Counted from the stretch's first letter, positions 44,755-53,994 are shown. The stretch: DNA of 64,000 bases from an uncultured Alphaproteobacteria bacterium (GCA_937920085.1 CALETE010000094.1:62001-126000), one strand, 5' to 3'. Made by a program: numbers and translations. The notes: a model not told the origin generated them from the letters alone.

Positions 44755-45129
44755 TTACCATGCGTTCGTATTCGCCTTGAGCCAGGGAACAAGCCGTCCG
44801 AATACGAACGCCCGCTTGGCATAGAGGCCATCGATAAACCCAAAAGCGTCGTCCGCTCGCGCCGTAATCCGCACGCCATTGATCGCCAGGAAGGTATAGG
44901 CTGCGGCGAAGGCCACCCGCTTATTGCCATCGATGAAGGGATGGTTCTGACCCAGGCTCTCCCAGAGCGCAGCGGCTTGCTCGAATAGGTCTTCATAATA
45001 CCCGGTCTGAGGTCGAAACAGCGCTGCCTCCAGCAGCCCCATATCTCGAACACCAAACGACCCGCCATATCGAGAAATCTGGTCTTCATGGATCGCCAGA
45101 ACTTCGATGACGGTGAGATAGTCCGTCAC
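44755..45129 (-). CDS. doc: Doc/Fic-family toxin
   Basis: The 124-residue protein carries the complete Doc catalytic motif HPFIDGNKR (His63) and the conserved N-terminal LTVIEVLAIHEDQI plus RDMGLLEAALFRPQ of Doc toxins, which phosphorylate EF-Tu. All motif residues are intact. Its start overlaps the antitoxin stop by 4 bases, the normal order for a toxin-antitoxin pair on the minus strand. Confidence 0.92.
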   Translation of the reverse strand: MTDYLTVIEVLAIHEDQISRYGGSFGVRDMGLLEAALFRPQTGYYEDLFEQAAALWESLGQNHPFIDGNKRVAFAAAYTFLAINGVRITARADDAFGFIDGLYAKRAFVFGRLVPWLKANTNAW

Positions 45130-45356
45130 TCAGCCAGCTTCTTGTACAAGTCAGCATATTGCTCATGGCTTGCCTGATAGGCCGCCATGACGCCAGGTCG
45201 AGGCTTGTTCAATTTCCGCTTTTCAAGCAGGTCAGCCAAGGCTTCATCGATCAAGGATTGCAGCTGCCGCCCCTCGCTTTGAGCAAGGCTACGAACATCA
45301 GCCAGGATTTCAGACCTGACTTGGGTCGCGAATTTTTCCCGCACTTGCGCCGCCAT
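45126..45356 (-). CDS. Antitoxin of the Doc toxin, ribbon-helix-helix-like
   Basis: From ATG 45356 the product is 76 residues. Residues 1-45 (REKFATQVRSEILADVRSLA, then LQSLIDEALADLLEKRK) have the strand-helix-helix pattern of CopG/ParD-type antitoxins rather than the YefM/Phd fold usually paired with Doc. The C-terminal tail is hydrophilic and could block the toxin. An 11-codon longer start exists but lies over the putative operator. Two palindromes upstream are likely autoregulatory. Confidence 0.8.
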   Translation of the reverse strand: MAAQVREKFATQVRSEILADVRSLAQSEGRQLQSLIDEALADLLEKRKLNKPRPGVMAAYQASHEQYADLYKKLAE

Positions 45357-45384
45357 GACCAGTCTCCAAACCTCCGCCAAGATT

Positions 45385-45402
45385 ATCATGATAGATCATG
45401 AT
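45385..45402. promoter_or_regulatory. Twin ATCATGAT palindromes upstream of the toxin-antitoxin operon
   Basis: The self-complementary octamer ATCATGAT occurs at 45385-45392 and again at 45395-45402, separated by AG, 28 bases before the antitoxin start. The 10-base period puts both on one face of the helix, as expected for cooperative binding of an antitoxin dimer pair. Confidence 0.6.
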
Positions 45403-45547
45403 TTATCAAGATTGGGGTCAATCCCCCACATGTCCGTCCCGAAATAACCGTGACTTAAAATCGTCCCCATATAGGACCAATGAGATGGGGTCTGCGCGCT
45501 GCTGAGTCCTCCCCGGCTTTTCTCTGGCGCGGTTATGGGATTTGAGA

Positions 45548-48070
45548 ATGATTTCGATACGGCAGCGCGCCCTGTGTGGCGCGGCGATGGTAGTTTGCAG
45601 CCTTTGGGCACCTGAGGCCCTTGCACAATCGGCGGCAAAACCTGCGGCGTCGAAAGAAGATCCCCCCGAAGTCTCCGAACTGGTGGTCACTGGGGCGCGG
45701 GCCGAACCCGGCGCCGTGGTCGGCGATGTCAAGGCTGAGGTTCAGATTTCCCCGTCTGAAATCCGCGCCATGGGGGTGACCTCGGCCGCCAGCCTGCTAG
45801 CTGAACTGGCACCCCAGCTGCGCAGCGTCGGTGGGCGGCGCGGCGGCATGCCCATTGTCCTGGTGGGCGGTCGCCGGGTGTCGGGCTTTAACGAGATCCG
45901 CGACCTGCCATCAGAGGCCATTTTGCGGGTGGACATCCTGCCCTCCGAAGCGGCGCTGAAATTCGGCTATCCCGCCGACCAGAGGGTGATCAACTTCGTC
46001 CTGCGGCCCCGCTTCCAAGCCAAGATCCTAGAGCTCCAGGGGGGCGCGGCAACCCAGGGGGGTCTTGTCAATGGATCGGCCGATCTCGGCTATCTGAAAA
46101 TCATGGGCGAGAGCCGCCTGAACCTAAATCTCAAGGTCGCCGCGAGCGATGGCCTGACTGAGGCAGAGCGTGACCTGGCACCCACCACGCCCACCACCAC
46201 CATCGGCCTCTCCAACTTGACGGACCTAAGGTCCAGCCGCAGCCTCTCGCCACAGACCCAGTCGGCAAGCCTGAATGCCGTTTATAGCCACACCATTCTC
46301 GGCGGCCTGGCCACGACCTTCAACGCCACCTTGGAAACCAGTAGCCGGGAGTCCCGCCTGGGCCTGCCCCTGGTCAGTCTCTCGGTTCCGGCCCTCAGCC
46401 CTTACAACCCAGGCGCCACTTCGCTGTCAGTTCTGCGGTATGTGGAAAACAACGGCCCCCTCATCCAGTCTAATCAGGGTTGGACCGGGCATCTGGGTGG
46501 GGCGCTTAACAAGGATCAGGGCAAGTGGCGTCTGTCGGCAACCGGGGCCTTTGATCACGCCGACAGCCGCACCCAGAGCGACGCCGGCCTCGACCCCACG
46601 CCGATCCAGACGGCATTGAACAGCCTTAGCCCCTCAGTGGACCCGAAGGGCAACCTCGCCGATAGCCTGATCCTGGCCCGGACTGACAACACCGCCCACT
46701 CCCGCTCTGATACCGGAAATGTCCAGGTCCAGGCGTCCGGGCCCCTATTCCACATTCCAGCGGGTGATGTACGGGTCAGCTTTAGTCTAGGCGACACTGA
46801 GACCCATCTGGTGACCTCGTCCTTCCGCTTTGGCACCCGGCTCAGTGGGGATTTCACCCGCAGCGCTCAGCTTTCCCAAGGCAATATCGACATTCCTATC
46901 GCAAGCACCAATGGCGGCGGGATTCAGGGCATCGGATCCCTGTCCCTGAATCTCAACGGCAATGTCACCCCGATCAGTGGCTTCGGCACCCTGACCTCCA
47001 TCGGCTATGGTGCCAACTGGAGCCCGATGACCGGGGTCAATCTGATCGTCTCGCAGAACCAAGATCATAATGCCCCGACCCTGCAGCAGATCGGTGATCC
47101 CCTGGTGGCCACATCGGGAGTTCGGGTTTTTGATTATGCCACCGGCAAGACCGTCGACATCACCCGCCTGGACGGCGGCAATGCGGCGCTAAAGGCTGAT
47201 GACCGCAAGACCCTCAAGATCGGTCTGACCTATAGGCCCCTGCCTGACAAGGACCTGACCTTCTCAGCCAATTATGCCGCCTCGCGCAATGCTGACACCA
47301 CCGGCTCCCTCCCCGCAGCCACCGCTGAGGTCGAGGCCGCCTTCCCCGGGCGGTTTGTGCGCAATGGCGCGGGGGACCTGATCTCCATCGACAACCGGCC
47401 GGTCAATTTCGCCCAGGAAGATCGGCGGGAGCTGAAGCTGGGGCTCAACTATTCCCAGCCGGTCGGCCCACAGCCCGCCCCTGGCGCCTTCCAAAGGCCC
47501 CCTGGCGGCCCAGGCGCGACGGGCGCTCGGCCTGCCGGCGGACCGCCCGGCGGCTTCCGTCCCGGCGGCGGCTTTGGCGGCCCCCCTGGCGGGCGGATGC
47601 AGTTTGCCATCTACGACACCATTGTCCTGCAGGACCGCATTCTGACACGGGTTGGTGGCCCAGTGCTGGATCAGCTGAACGGTGCGGCGGCCGGGAATGC
47701 CGGTGGCCAGGCCCGGCACCTGGTGGAGGTTCAGGCTGGCATATTCAAGGACGGCCTGGGGGGGCGCCTCAATGCGGACTGGACTAGCGCCACCCGGGTC
47801 AAGGGAACGACCCCCGCAAGCGACCTACGCTTCTCCGACATCGCCAAGATTAATGTCAGCCTGTTCGCTGACCTGGGCCAACAGCCCAAACTGGTGAAGG
47901 CGCACCCCTGGCTCAGGGCATCCCGCGCCTCGGTGTCGATTAGCAACCTGTTCGACACCCACCAGGATGTCCGCGACGCGACAGGCGCTACGCCCTCCGG
48001 CTACCAAGCCGCCTATCTCGATCCCGCAGGCCGCACGTTCAAGATCAGCCTGCGCAAGGTGTTCTTCTAA
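45548..48070 (+). CDS. TonB-dependent outer-membrane receptor with Gly/Pro-rich insert
   Basis: From ATG 45548 the product is 840 residues. It has a signal peptide (ALCGAAMVVCSLWAPEALAQ), a plug domain (SELVVTGARAEPG through FVLRPRF) and a long beta-barrel region ending in the aromatic C-terminus KISLRKVFF. A low-complexity segment rich in Gly, Pro and Arg (about residues 640-690) lies within a late extracellular loop. Substrate unknown. It precedes the hexuronate operon but has no copy of the LacI-type operator in front, so it may not belong to the pectin regulon. Confidence 0.85.
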   Translation: MISIRQRALCGAAMVVCSLWAPEALAQSAAKPAASKEDPPEVSELVVTGARAEPGAVVGDVKAEVQISPSEIRAMGVTSAASLLAELAPQLRSVGGRRGGMPIVLVGGRRVSGFNEIRDLPSEAILRVDILPSEAALKFGYPADQRVINFVLRPRFQAKILELQGGAATQGGLVNGSADLGYLKIMGESRLNLNLKVAASDGLTEAERDLAPTTPTTTIGLSNLTDLRSSRSLSPQTQSASLNAVYSHTILGGLATTFNATLETSSRESRLGLPLVSLSVPALSPYNPGATSLSVLRYVENNGPLIQSNQGWTGHLGGALNKDQGKWRLSATGAFDHADSRTQSDAGLDPTPIQTALNSLSPSVDPKGNLADSLILARTDNTAHSRSDTGNVQVQASGPLFHIPAGDVRVSFSLGDTETHLVTSSFRFGTRLSGDFTRSAQLSQGNIDIPIASTNGGGIQGIGSLSLNLNGNVTPISGFGTLTSIGYGANWSPMTGVNLIVSQNQDHNAPTLQQIGDPLVATSGVRVFDYATGKTVDITRLDGGNAALKADDRKTLKIGLTYRPLPDKDLTFSANYAASRNADTTGSLPAATAEVEAAFPGRFVRNGAGDLISIDNRPVNFAQEDRRELKLGLNYSQPVGPQPAPGAFQRPPGGPGATGARPAGGPPGGFRPGGGFGGPPGGRMQFAIYDTIVLQDRILTRVGGPVLDQLNGAAAGNAGGQARHLVEVQAGIFKDGLGGRLNADWTSATRVKGTTPASDLRFSDIAKINVSLFADLGQQPKLVKAHPWLRASRASVSISNLFDTHQDVRDATGATPSGYQAAYLDPAGRTFKISLRKVFF

Positions 48071-48126
48071 ACCCAGAGCGCGTGATCTGATCAGATCACT
48101 CGCTACAGGTATGTGATTTTATATTA

Positions 48127-48161
48127 TTTTCCGCCCAAACGGTGTCCTCTTGGGCGGAAAA
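48127..48161. repeat. Perfect 12-bp inverted repeat between convergent genes
   Basis: TTTTCCGCCCAA (48127-48138) and TTGGGCGGAAAA (48150-48161) are exact inverse complements with an 11-base loop, located between the convergent TonB receptor and hexuronate transporter genes. The position suits a bidirectional terminator, but the T and A runs are inside the stem in the reverse of the usual order, so it may act as a 3' stabilising hairpin instead. Confidence 0.6.
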
Positions 48162-48173
48162 GACCATGGGCCC

Positions 48174-49451
48174 CTATTCCACGGGCTTCAGCCGCGGCGA
48201 TAGGAGGTGGACCGAGAGAAGGGCCATGAAGTAGGCGCTAGCCGCGATGGCGAACAGCAGGGCGTAGCTGTGGGTGGTCTGCAGGATGTAGCCCGTGAAC
48301 TTGGCCATAAACATGCCGCCCAGGGCACCAATCGAGCCGCCGAACCCGACCACCGCCCCCACAGCCGATTGCGGGAAGAGGTCGCTAGGCAGGGTATAGA
48401 GATTGCAAGAAAAGGCTTGGTGCCCGGCTGTCGCCAGACCGATCAGAAGGACCGCCACCCAGAGGTTTGAGACATCTTGGGCAAACCAGATGGGCAGGAT
48501 CATCATGGCGCAGACCAGCATGGTCGCTTTGCGGGCGAAGTTGACGGTGCGGCCCATGGCGATCAGGCGGGAGCTCATCCAGCCGCCAGCCACGCTGCCC
48601 AGGTCCGAGATCAGATAGATGGCTGCCACCGGCAGGGCGAAGGTCTTGAGGTCCAGGCCGTAGCGTTCCCCCAAATAGCCCGGTAGCCAGAACAGAAAGA
48701 ACCACCAGATCGGGTCGATAAAGAACTTGCCCATGGCATAGGCCCAGGTCTCCCGCCGCCCGATGACCTGCATCAGACCCAGCTTGACAGTGGGAGCCTC
48801 CTCCCCGTCCTGGGTGATCCAGGCGCGCTCTTCAGACGACAATTGCTGGTTCTCGCTGGGGCGACGATAGAGAGTCCACCACGCGATCAACCAAAGCATG
48901 CCGAAAATGCCGGTGAGGTAAAAGGCTATGCGCCAGCTCAGCCCGAAGTGGTCGATGATCACCCAAAGAAGCAGGGGGGTAAGGATCGCACCGACATTGG
49001 AGCCAGCATTGAAGATGCCGGTGGCGAAGGCCCGTTCGCGGCGTGGGAACCACTCGGTCACTGCCTTGACCCCGGCCGGGAAATTGCCGGCCTCGCCTAC
49101 CCCCAGTCCGGCCCGGGCCATGGAGAACTGGATTGCCGATCCCGCCAGACCGTGGGCCATGTGGGCCAGGGTCCAGATGATCACCGCCACCGCATAGCCC
49201 AGGCGCGCGCCCAGGGCGTCCACGATCTTGCCGAACACCACATAGGCGGCGGCGTAGGCCAGCTGAAAATAGAAGACGATGTCTGCATACTGGGTCTCGC
49301 TCCAGCCCAACTCCTTGGACAGGGTCGGCTTGAGGATGCCGATCATCTGGCGGTCGACATAGTTGATGGTGCAGGCCGCAAACAGTAGGGCGACAATCAC
49401 CCACCGATAACGGCTGGCAGGCGGCGTCATCGGCGCGCTTTCAGCACTCAT
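48174..49451 (-). CDS. exuT: MFS hexuronate transporter (ExuT-like, ACS family)
   Basis: From ATG 49451, preceded by GGGAGGATACC, the product is 425 residues with about 12 transmembrane helices. NYVDRQMIGILKPTLSKELGW near the first helix is the hallmark of the anion:cation symporter group that includes ExuT (hexuronates) and GudP (glucarate). It imports galacturonate or glucuronate across the inner membrane. It lies 47 bases downstream of the hydratase gene under the control of the operator at 50344-50357. Substrate is inferred from the surrounding galacturonate genes. Confidence 0.85.
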   Translation of the reverse strand: MSAESAPMTPPASRYRWVIVALLFAACTINYVDRQMIGILKPTLSKELGWSETQYADIVFYFQLAYAAAYVVFGKIVDALGARLGYAVAVIIWTLAHMAHGLAGSAIQFSMARAGLGVGEAGNFPAGVKAVTEWFPRRERAFATGIFNAGSNVGAILTPLLLWVIIDHFGLSWRIAFYLTGIFGMLWLIAWWTLYRRPSENQQLSSEERAWITQDGEEAPTVKLGLMQVIGRRETWAYAMGKFFIDPIWWFFLFWLPGYLGERYGLDLKTFALPVAAIYLISDLGSVAGGWMSSRLIAMGRTVNFARKATMLVCAMMILPIWFAQDVSNLWVAVLLIGLATAGHQAFSCNLYTLPSDLFPQSAVGAVVGFGGSIGALGGMFMAKFTGYILQTTHSYALLFAIAASAYFMALLSVHLLSPRLKPVE

Positions 49452-49498
49452 GGTATCCTCCCTTTCCTTCACCCCGATCTCAGCCGGAGCGTAAGGTA

Positions 49499-50305
49499 TT
49501 AAACCCGGGCTTTCGCCGGGATGATCCTGCAGCCGACCTCGCCATAGTCGCCAAACCTGGCTGTGAAGGATTGGCCCGGTTCGACCGGTATGACGCCGGT
49601 GATGGCACCTGACGACACCCACAGGCCGTCCGAAACTGAAATGCCCCGCTCCGACAAATTAGCCAACAGAAAGCGGACTGCTCCATAGGGTCCGTCCAGC
49701 ATGCTGGCCGCCGTGGCTTGGCCTTCCGGCGCACCGTCGACGAAGGTTTGGATGTTGATGGCGCAGAGGTCTACCTCCCGCCATCCGGCGAGGCTGGGAC
49801 CTAAAACCGATCCCATATTGTTGCCGAAGTCCGAGACCGTAACGCAGGGGCCGTCGGCATTTATGTCGCGATAGGGGGAGCTTGCGATTTCCAGACCGAA
49901 GCGGACCTCATCCACAATGGCCATGGTTTCTTCGTCATCACACGGCACGCGGCCGTCCCAATGGGGTGCCAGATGAAGCAGGATTTCCGCCTCAGCCGCA
50001 GCAAAGCCGCCCACATAGACTGGCATGTCCGGGGCTTCCCCATCCGCCACAAAGACCAGGGAGTCCGCAAAAATCGGCCCGGCCAGACGATTGCAGCCCA
50101 GCAGGGCGTCATCCGGGGGATTGATCTTGCCCACCTTCCATCCCACCACCCGGCGGCCATCCAGGGATAGGGCATGGTTCTGGATATTGTAGGCCTGTGA
50201 CAGGGCCTCCGGGCGCTTGCCCGGATAGGTCGGCAGGGCGCGAGCCTCGCGCCGGGCGGCCACAAACTCCGCAGCTACCTGATGCAATTCCAGGCTCTGA
50301 TTCAT
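49499..50305 (-). CDS. 2-keto-4-pentenoate hydratase-like (MhpD family) enzyme
   Basis: The 268-residue protein belongs to the MhpD/HpcG hydratase superfamily, which shares a fold with fumarylacetoacetate hydrolases. It has VVGWKVGKINPPDD, an acidic metal-site segment AAAEAEILLHL and the C-terminal part with GITGVIPVEPGQSFTARFGDYG-like strands. Aromatic meta-cleavage hydratases are the usual members, but here it is embedded in a uronate operon, so action on a 2-keto-3-deoxy sugar acid or related enol is an inference. One LacI-type operator lies 38 bases upstream of its ATG. Confidence 0.8.
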   Translation of the reverse strand: MNQSLELHQVAAEFVAARREARALPTYPGKRPEALSQAYNIQNHALSLDGRRVVGWKVGKINPPDDALLGCNRLAGPIFADSLVFVADGEAPDMPVYVGGFAAAEAEILLHLAPHWDGRVPCDDEETMAIVDEVRFGLEIASSPYRDINADGPCVTVSDFGNNMGSVLGPSLAGWREVDLCAINIQTFVDGAPEGQATAASMLDGPYGAVRFLLANLSERGISVSDGLWVSSGAITGVIPVEPGQSFTARFGDYGEVGCRIIPAKARV

Positions 50306-50343
50306 GCCCTCCCCCGACCCTCCAGATCGCCGTCACGCCTAGA

Positions 50344-50357
50344 GGAAACCGGTGTCA
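50344..50357. promoter_or_regulatory. LacI-type operator 1 (hydratase-exuT promoter)
   Basis: GGAAACCGGTGTCA matches the reverse of the motif found at four other operon heads in this locus, differing at one base from GGTAACCGGTGTCA. It lies in the 86-base gap between uxaA and the hydratase gene, 38 bases before the hydratase start. Confidence 0.8.
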
Positions 50358-50391
50358 TAAGCAAGAAGAGGCTCAAAATGGCCTTTTTAAG

Positions 50392-51873
50392 CTAGAGGGT
50401 GACGCCCCGCTTCCAGATGGCGATGGCCCTCTGGCCCGCCCGTTCGGCGCAGGTTGGCTGGCCGCTTGCGATGTCGATCAGGTGTTCCAGAAAGGCTTGG
50501 TCGGCGGCCTCGTGCCCAGCCTCAAGGGCTATAGAGGCGTCAAAATCAATCCAATGGGGCTTGGCTTGGGCCAGGGCTTGGTTGGACGCAACCTTCACCG
50601 TCGGCACGGGAAAGCCCAAGGGGGTGCCCCGTCCCGTTGTGAACAGCACCATGGTAGCGCCCGCCGCGGCCAGGGCGGTAGACGAGACCGCGTCATTGCC
50701 GGGAGCTTCCAGTAGGGTCAGGCCCGCAGCCCCGACCTGCTGGCCATAGTCACGGACATCGGTCAGGGGGGCCGATCCGCCCTTCTGCACTGCGCCGAGG
50801 GATTTTTCCTCGAGGGTCGTGATGCCCCCCATCAGATTGCCCGGCGAAGGGTTTTCCGAAACTGGGAGGCCCTGATCCAGATAGTAACGTTTGAACCGGT
50901 TGATTAGACCGGCCGCGGCGTCGAAGGTTTGGCGGTCGACGGCCCGGTCCAGTAGGGCCTGCTCAGCTCCGAATATTTCTGGAATTTCCGTCAGGATCGC
51001 CCGGCCGCCATGGGCCGTCAGCCGATCCGCGAACCGTCCCAGCAAGGGATTTGCCGTTAGGCCCGACAGGCCGTCAGATCCGCCACACTTTAGCCCGACG
51101 CACAGCTCGGCCAAAGGCAGGGCTTGGCGCCCAGCCCGGGCCGCCTCTTCTGCCATCCCATCGATCAGCCTTCCCGCCTCTGCGAGCTCATCACCCGCCT
51201 GCTGAGTGACTAGGGTTCTCACCTTGGCCCGGGCCGAGGCCGGCAGGGCCTCCAGCAGGGCTTCAATCTGGTTGGACTCGCAGCCCAGCCCCAAAATCAG
51301 CACCCCAGCCGCGTTGGGATTGGCCGCCAGCCCGGCCAACAGGGTGCGAGTTCCGCCGAGGTCGTCCCCCAGTTGGGAACAGCCGTGGGGGTGGGTGAAG
51401 GCGTGAACTCCGTCTATCCGTCCGCTATGCCGCTCCCGAGCCGCCCGGGCGGCCTCCTCGGCGGTCAGGGCGACACAGCCCACTGTGGGCAGGATCCAGA
51501 TTTCATTACGGGTCGCCGCCGCACCGTCCGCCCGGCGATAGCCCCGCCACTCCGGTCCGCTCAAGGTCTGCGCTTGCCGCACTCCGGACCGACCCTGGTC
51601 ATAGCTCAGCTCGCCAGAGAGGGCTGTGGCCAGGTTCTGCGTATGGACATGATCCCCTGGTGCAATCTCCTGTGTCGCCCGTCCGATGGGCTGGCCATAC
51701 TTTAACACGCGATCACCTGGCCCGTGGGGGCACAGGGCGAATTTGTGGCCCTGAGGAATTGGCTGACGTAGGGTGACTTCGAGAACCCGGCATCCGGCCT
51801 CGAGGGGCTGCAGGGCCACGGCCACTGTGTCGTGGGCATGAATGCGGAGGGCTTTGACCCCTAGGTTCGACAT
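50392..51873 (-). CDS. uxaA: Altronate dehydratase
   Basis: From ATG 51873 the product is 493 residues, the normal UxaA length. It has an N-terminal SAF domain (LRIHAHDTVAVALQPLEAG, then AGDHVHTQN-like GDHVHTQNL) and a large C-terminal domain with CSQLGDDLGGTRTLLAGLA, LGLGCESNQIEALLE and LKCGGSDGLSGLTANP. It converts altronate to 2-keto-3-deoxygluconate in galacturonate catabolism in the cytoplasm. It diverges from the LacI-family regulator gene across operator 2. A TTG one codon upstream is possible but less likely. Confidence 0.93.
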   Translation of the reverse strand: MSNLGVKALRIHAHDTVAVALQPLEAGCRVLEVTLRQPIPQGHKFALCPHGPGDRVLKYGQPIGRATQEIAPGDHVHTQNLATALSGELSYDQGRSGVRQAQTLSGPEWRGYRRADGAAATRNEIWILPTVGCVALTAEEAARAARERHSGRIDGVHAFTHPHGCSQLGDDLGGTRTLLAGLAANPNAAGVLILGLGCESNQIEALLEALPASARAKVRTLVTQQAGDELAEAGRLIDGMAEEAARAGRQALPLAELCVGLKCGGSDGLSGLTANPLLGRFADRLTAHGGRAILTEIPEIFGAEQALLDRAVDRQTFDAAAGLINRFKRYYLDQGLPVSENPSPGNLMGGITTLEEKSLGAVQKGGSAPLTDVRDYGQQVGAAGLTLLEAPGNDAVSSTALAAAGATMVLFTTGRGTPLGFPVPTVKVASNQALAQAKPHWIDFDASIALEAGHEAADQAFLEHLIDIASGQPTCAERAGQRAIAIWKRGVTL

Positions 51874-51947
51874 CAATGTTTCCTGCGGGACCGATGTTTC
51901 GTTATGTGGTTGTCTGTGACCCGCCCGATTTCTGGGCGTGGGCGCTT

Positions 51948-51961
51948 GGTAACCGGTGTCA
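51948..51961. promoter_or_regulatory. LacI-type operator 2 (uxaA/regulator divergent promoter)
   Basis: GGTAACCGGTGTCA is the exact inverse complement of operators 3 and 4. It lies 74 bases before the uxaA start and 61 bases before the regulator start, where one bound dimer could control both divergent genes, including the regulator itself. Confidence 0.85.
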
Positions 51962-52022
51962 TACTTGCCCGGTCATCCGGCGGAAGGCAAGTTTCGCCAC
52001 CAATTCGGGCGTTGGAGATCCC

Positions 52023-53060
52023 ATGTCGGGAGTGTTGAAATCAGGCGGCGAGCCCACCATCAGCGACGTCGCCCGCATATCAGGTGTGTCGAAAAAGACG
52101 GTGAGCCGGGTGATCAACCGCTCGCCAATGCTCAATCAGGAAACCCGCCTGCGGATCGAGTCGGTCATCGCCGAGCTCGGCTATGTGCCCAATCCCGCCG
52201 CCCGAGGTCTGGCCCTGCGACGGAACTTCGTCCTGGGCATGATCTACGACAATCCCAACGCCCAGATGGTGCTGAACTTCCAAGAAGGGGTACTGGACGC
52301 TATCCGCACCACCGACTACGCCCTGCTGATCCATCCCGTCGACCGTTATTCTCCGACCCTGTTCAACGAGATCAGGTCCTTTGTGGTGCATCAGAAGCCG
52401 GCGGGCGTCATGCTTCTTCCGCCCCTTTCAGAAAACGACTTGCTGGCCGACCTGCTGACCGAACTGGGCTGCCCCTATGTGCGGATGGGATCAGCTGATC
52501 TAGACGACCCTTCCCGCCTGGTGAAATCCAGCGATCGCCAGTCCATGCGCGAGGCCACGGAATACCTCATCCGGCTGGGGCACAGATCCATCGCATTGGT
52601 GAAGGGCCCCGACGGCTTCCGCTCATCTGTCGAGCGCCATATGGGCTGGCGCGAAGCCATGTTGACCCACAATATGGGCTATGATGACCAGCATGTGGCG
52701 GTAGGTGCCTACACCTTCGACTCCGGAAAGCTCGCCGGAGGCAAGCTTCTGGACCAGCCGGGAACTTCTTACACCGCCATTGTGGCCAGTAATGACATCA
52801 TGGCGGCTGGGGTCATTCACGCCGCGAGGGAGCGGGGACTGAATGTTCCGCAGGATATTTCGGTCGTCGGCTTCGACGACACCGCTATCGCCGAGACCAC
52901 CTGGCCGCCCCTAACCACGGTACGCTGGCCGATCCGTGACATGGCGCGGTCAGCAGCCCTGAAGCTGATCCGCCCCGAGTCGGCGGGCGAAGAGCAATAT
53001 AGCTTTCCCACGACCCTAGTTGAGCGGGAGTCCACGGCCTTCGCCAAGCCCCGCACCTAA
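52023..53060 (+). CDS. LacI-family transcriptional regulator of the pectin/galacturonate locus
   Basis: From ATG 52023 the product is 345 residues. It has a HTH ([20 protein letters not shown]) and hinge helix ending [11 protein letters not shown], followed by a periplasmic-binding-like sensor domain with [21 protein letters not shown] and [21 protein letters not shown] longer in-frame start at 51876 would cover operator 2 and the uxaA start, so it is rejected. LacI regulators usually bind CG-centred palindromes of just the type repeated here. The effector is probably a pathway sugar acid such as 2-keto-3-deoxygluconate; that is inference. Confidence 0.92.
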   Translation: MSGVLKSGGEPTISDVARISGVSKKTVSRVINRSPMLNQETRLRIESVIAELGYVPNPAARGLALRRNFVLGMIYDNPNAQMVLNFQEGVLDAIRTTDYALLIHPVDRYSPTLFNEIRSFVVHQKPAGVMLLPPLSENDLLADLLTELGCPYVRMGSADLDDPSRLVKSSDRQSMREATEYLIRLGHRSIALVKGPDGFRSSVERHMGWREAMLTHNMGYDDQHVAVGAYTFDSGKLAGGKLLDQPGTSYTAIVASNDIMAAGVIHAARERGLNVPQDISVVGFDDTAIAETTWPPLTTVRWPIRDMARSAALKLIRPESAGEEQYSFPTTLVERESTAFAKPRT

Positions 53061-53108
53061 AGTCGGCCCTTGGCCCGACCCCGACAAGATCGCCCTTGAT
53101 CGCGGCTA

Positions 53109-53122
53109 TGACACCGGTTACC
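53109..53122. promoter_or_regulatory. LacI-type operator 3 (kduI-kduD-kdgK-esterase operon)
   Basis: TGACACCGGTTACC is identical to operator 4. It lies in the 97-base gap between the regulator gene and kduI, 35 bases before the kduI start. Confidence 0.85.
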
Positions 53123-53157
53123 CAAGTCAAAATAGTCCCCAGAAGCGAGACCAGACC

Positions 53158-53994
53158 GTGTTCAGCAAGACCTATCACGCTACCCATCCGGATATGATGG
53201 AGGGCGTCTCCAACGACGATCTGCGCGATCGCTATCTGGTCACAGGCATGTTCGAGGCCGGTAAGGTCAATCTGAACTATAGCCACAATGAGCGGTTCGT
53301 GGTTGGCGGGGCGACCCCAGCCGGCGGCGTGCTGAAACTGCCCGACCAGACGGAACCGGCCAGCGCCGCAGGCCATCCGTTTCTGGAGCGCCGGGAGGCG
53401 GGTATCGTCAATATCGGAGGGCCAGGTGCCATCACCGTCGACGGCCGCCGCTTCGAAATGGCCAACAAGGAGTGCCTCTACGTGCCCATGGGCGCAAAAG
53501 AGGTCCTGTTCGAAGGTGCCGAGGCGCGATTCTACATCGCCTCAGTTCCGGCCCATAAGTCCTGCGAGATCAAACATATCACCCTGGCCCAGGCCAACCC
53601 TTTGGCCCGTGGCGACCTGGCCAATTCAAACCAGCGGACCATCTATCAGCTGGTCATTCCCGGCGTCTGCGAAAGCGCCCAACTGCTGTTGGGCCTGACG
53701 GTTCTGGAGGAAGGCTCGGTCTGGAACACCATGCCGCCGCACCTGCATGACCGCCGCAGCGAGATCTATCTCTATTTCGATATGCCCGCCGAGAACGACC
53801 GGGTCTTCCACTATATGGGCGAGCCGGACTCCATGCGGCATCTGGTCATCGCCAATGAGGAAGCGGTGATCAGCCCGCCATGGTCGATCCATATGGGCTC
53901 GGGCACCAAGAAATACGCCTTCATCTGGGCCATGGGCGGCGAGAACCTGGACTATACCGACGTCAATACCCTCGATATCTGCCAACTCAAGTGA
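53158..53994 (+). CDS. kduI: 5-dehydro-4-deoxy-D-glucuronate isomerase
   Basis: From GTG 53158 the product is 278 residues, exactly the E. coli KduI length. It has the zinc-binding cupin motif [15 protein letters not shown] (two His and Glu) and a later His in [12 protein letters not shown]. It isomerises 5-keto-4-deoxyuronate, the rearranged product of pectate lyase cleavage, to 2,5-diketo-3-deoxygluconate. Longer in-frame starts overlap the regulator gene and operator 3 and are rejected. kduD follows after 7 bases. Confidence 0.95.
   Translation: MFSKTYHATHPDMMEGVSNDDLRDRYLVTGMFEAGKVNLNYSHNERFVVGGATPAGGVLKLPDQTEPASAAGHPFLERREAGIVNIGGPGAITVDGRRFEMANKECLYVPMGAKEVLFEGAEARFYIASVPAHKSCEIKHITLAQANPLARGDLANSNQRTIYQLVIPGVCESAQLLLGLTVLEEGSVWNTMPPHLHDRRSEIYLYFDMPAENDRVFHYMGEPDSMRHLVIANEEAVISPPWSIHMGSGTKKYAFIWAMGGENLDYTDVNTLDICQLK

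Noticed and set aside
48127..48161. 12-bp inverted repeat as a canonical bidirectional terminator
   Set aside because: T and A runs are placed in the reverse of the terminator order, so neither strand has a T run after the stem; kept only as a repeat.
51876..52022. N-terminal extension of the LacI-family regulator
   Set aside because: It would place 49 atypical residues before the HTH and cover both the operator and the divergent uxaA start region.
53020..53157. N-terminal extension of KduI
   Set aside because: It overlaps the regulator gene and the operator; GTG 53158 gives exactly the known KduI length.
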